64,000 nt of DNA from assembly GCF_910593845.1 (NCBI RefSeq), contig NZ_CAJVAS010000011.1:137247-201246 (forward strand), read 5' to 3'. The stretch is from Paenibacillus solanacearum (GTDB lineage: Bacteria > Bacillota > Bacilli > Paenibacillales > NBRC-103111). The stretch's first letter is position 1, and every line of letters begins with the position of its first letter. Shown one piece after another: positions 63,836 through 64,000 of this stretch. Below the pieces are notes generated by a model. That model was not told where the DNA came from, ran no database searches, and saw only the letters and a list, made by a program, of their open reading frames with translations. The position numbers were made by a program, and so were the translations under genes.

Positions 63836-64000
63836 ATGCGGTACAGGACATGGGTTTTTGGTTTGACCGGCTGCCTGCTGATGGCAGGCTCGGTTTACGG
63901 CTTTGTCCTGTTCATGAAACGGGCGGAATGGAAACTGAACGCGATGGAAACGGTGATGCCCGTGCGCATGCTGCAGAGTGGCGAAGTGATCCAGACATCC
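63836..64000 (+). CDS. Truncated membrane-anchored protein, possibly SAF/CpaB-like
   Basis: The first 55 codons of a gene leaving the window. It has one N-terminal membrane segment (VFGLTGCLLMAGSVYGFVLF) followed by VMPVRMLQSGEVIQTS, which resembles the start of an SAF/CpaB-type domain where a pilus-assembly protein begins its external part. GGAAGGAGG lies 5 bases before ATG 63836; an in-frame ATG run at 63800-63808 with GGGAGG is an alternative start. The assignment depends on the unseen remainder. Confidence 0.5.
   Translation, partial: MRYRTWVFGLTGCLLMAGSVYGFVLFMKRAEWKLNAMETVMPVRMLQSGEVIQTS

Overview
The window looks like chromosome from a high-GC, endospore-forming Bacillota of the Paenibacillus type. 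Grounds: strong AGGAGG-type ribosome binding sites, frequent GTG/TTG starts, spore genes (a YyaC-type germination protease, a LysM-GH18 spore cortex-lytic-type enzyme, a YjcZ-like small protein, a KinA/KinE-like PAS kinase) and protein sequences typical of Paenibacillaceae. The genus is inferred, not proven. No rRNA, tRNA, insertion sequence, phage or CRISPR array was seen.

Layout. 1-286: edge of a leftward gene and a terminator. 286-5062 (minus): a HAD phosphatase, then a two-gene signalling operon of a PAS-PAS-GGDEF-EAL protein and a chemoreceptor built from a globin sensor, a signalling domain and a CZB zinc domain. 5348-9405: a DHA2 drug exporter and an OmpR/histidine-kinase pair. 9484-13239: an SGNH/MBOAT/DHHW/DUF4358 cluster, probably for O-acylation of an extracellular polymer. 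13305-17704: thymidylate synthase, dihydrofolate reductase, a MATE exporter and small genes. 17847-20481: a first NitT/TauT-type ABC importer. 20670-27333: aldo/keto reductase, PAS kinase, YkgJ-type cysteine-cluster protein and two tandem ABC exporters. 27618-37050: CPA1 antiporter, HNH protein, a PhyH dioxygenase divergent from an AraC regulator, a GT2 glycosyltransferase, YyaC and a third ABC exporter. 37408-50498: mixed housekeeping and accessory genes, including a TSUP permease, VOC protein, phosphotransferase, methyltransferase, cupredoxin, HPP protein with divergent LysR, DedA protein, single-cysteine thioredoxin-fold protein, metallo-hydrolase, and an orphan sugar-type binding protein divergent from an AraC regulator.

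The most striking region is 51735-58664. A promoter-like sequence is followed by a clear class I cyclic-di-GMP riboswitch with GAAA tetraloop and matching 11-nt receptor. Next come a nine-codon leader ORF with a perfect Shine-Dalgarno, whose stop codon lies in the loop of an intrinsic terminator, and a second mini-ORF. Then follow a methyl-accepting chemotaxis protein, a complete NitT/TauT-type ABC importer and a UbiD-family decarboxylase, closed by a terminator. This suggests a c-di-GMP-gated unit that senses, imports and decarboxylates one substrate, perhaps an aromatic or unsaturated acid.

The right end (58904-64000) carries an esterase, the spore cortex-lytic-type enzyme and the start of what may be a Tad/Flp-pilus-like locus. 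That start consists of a Ser/Thr kinase fused to a degenerate P-loop domain, preceded by an attenuator-like terminator in its leader, and a truncated membrane-anchored protein that may be CpaB/SAF-like.
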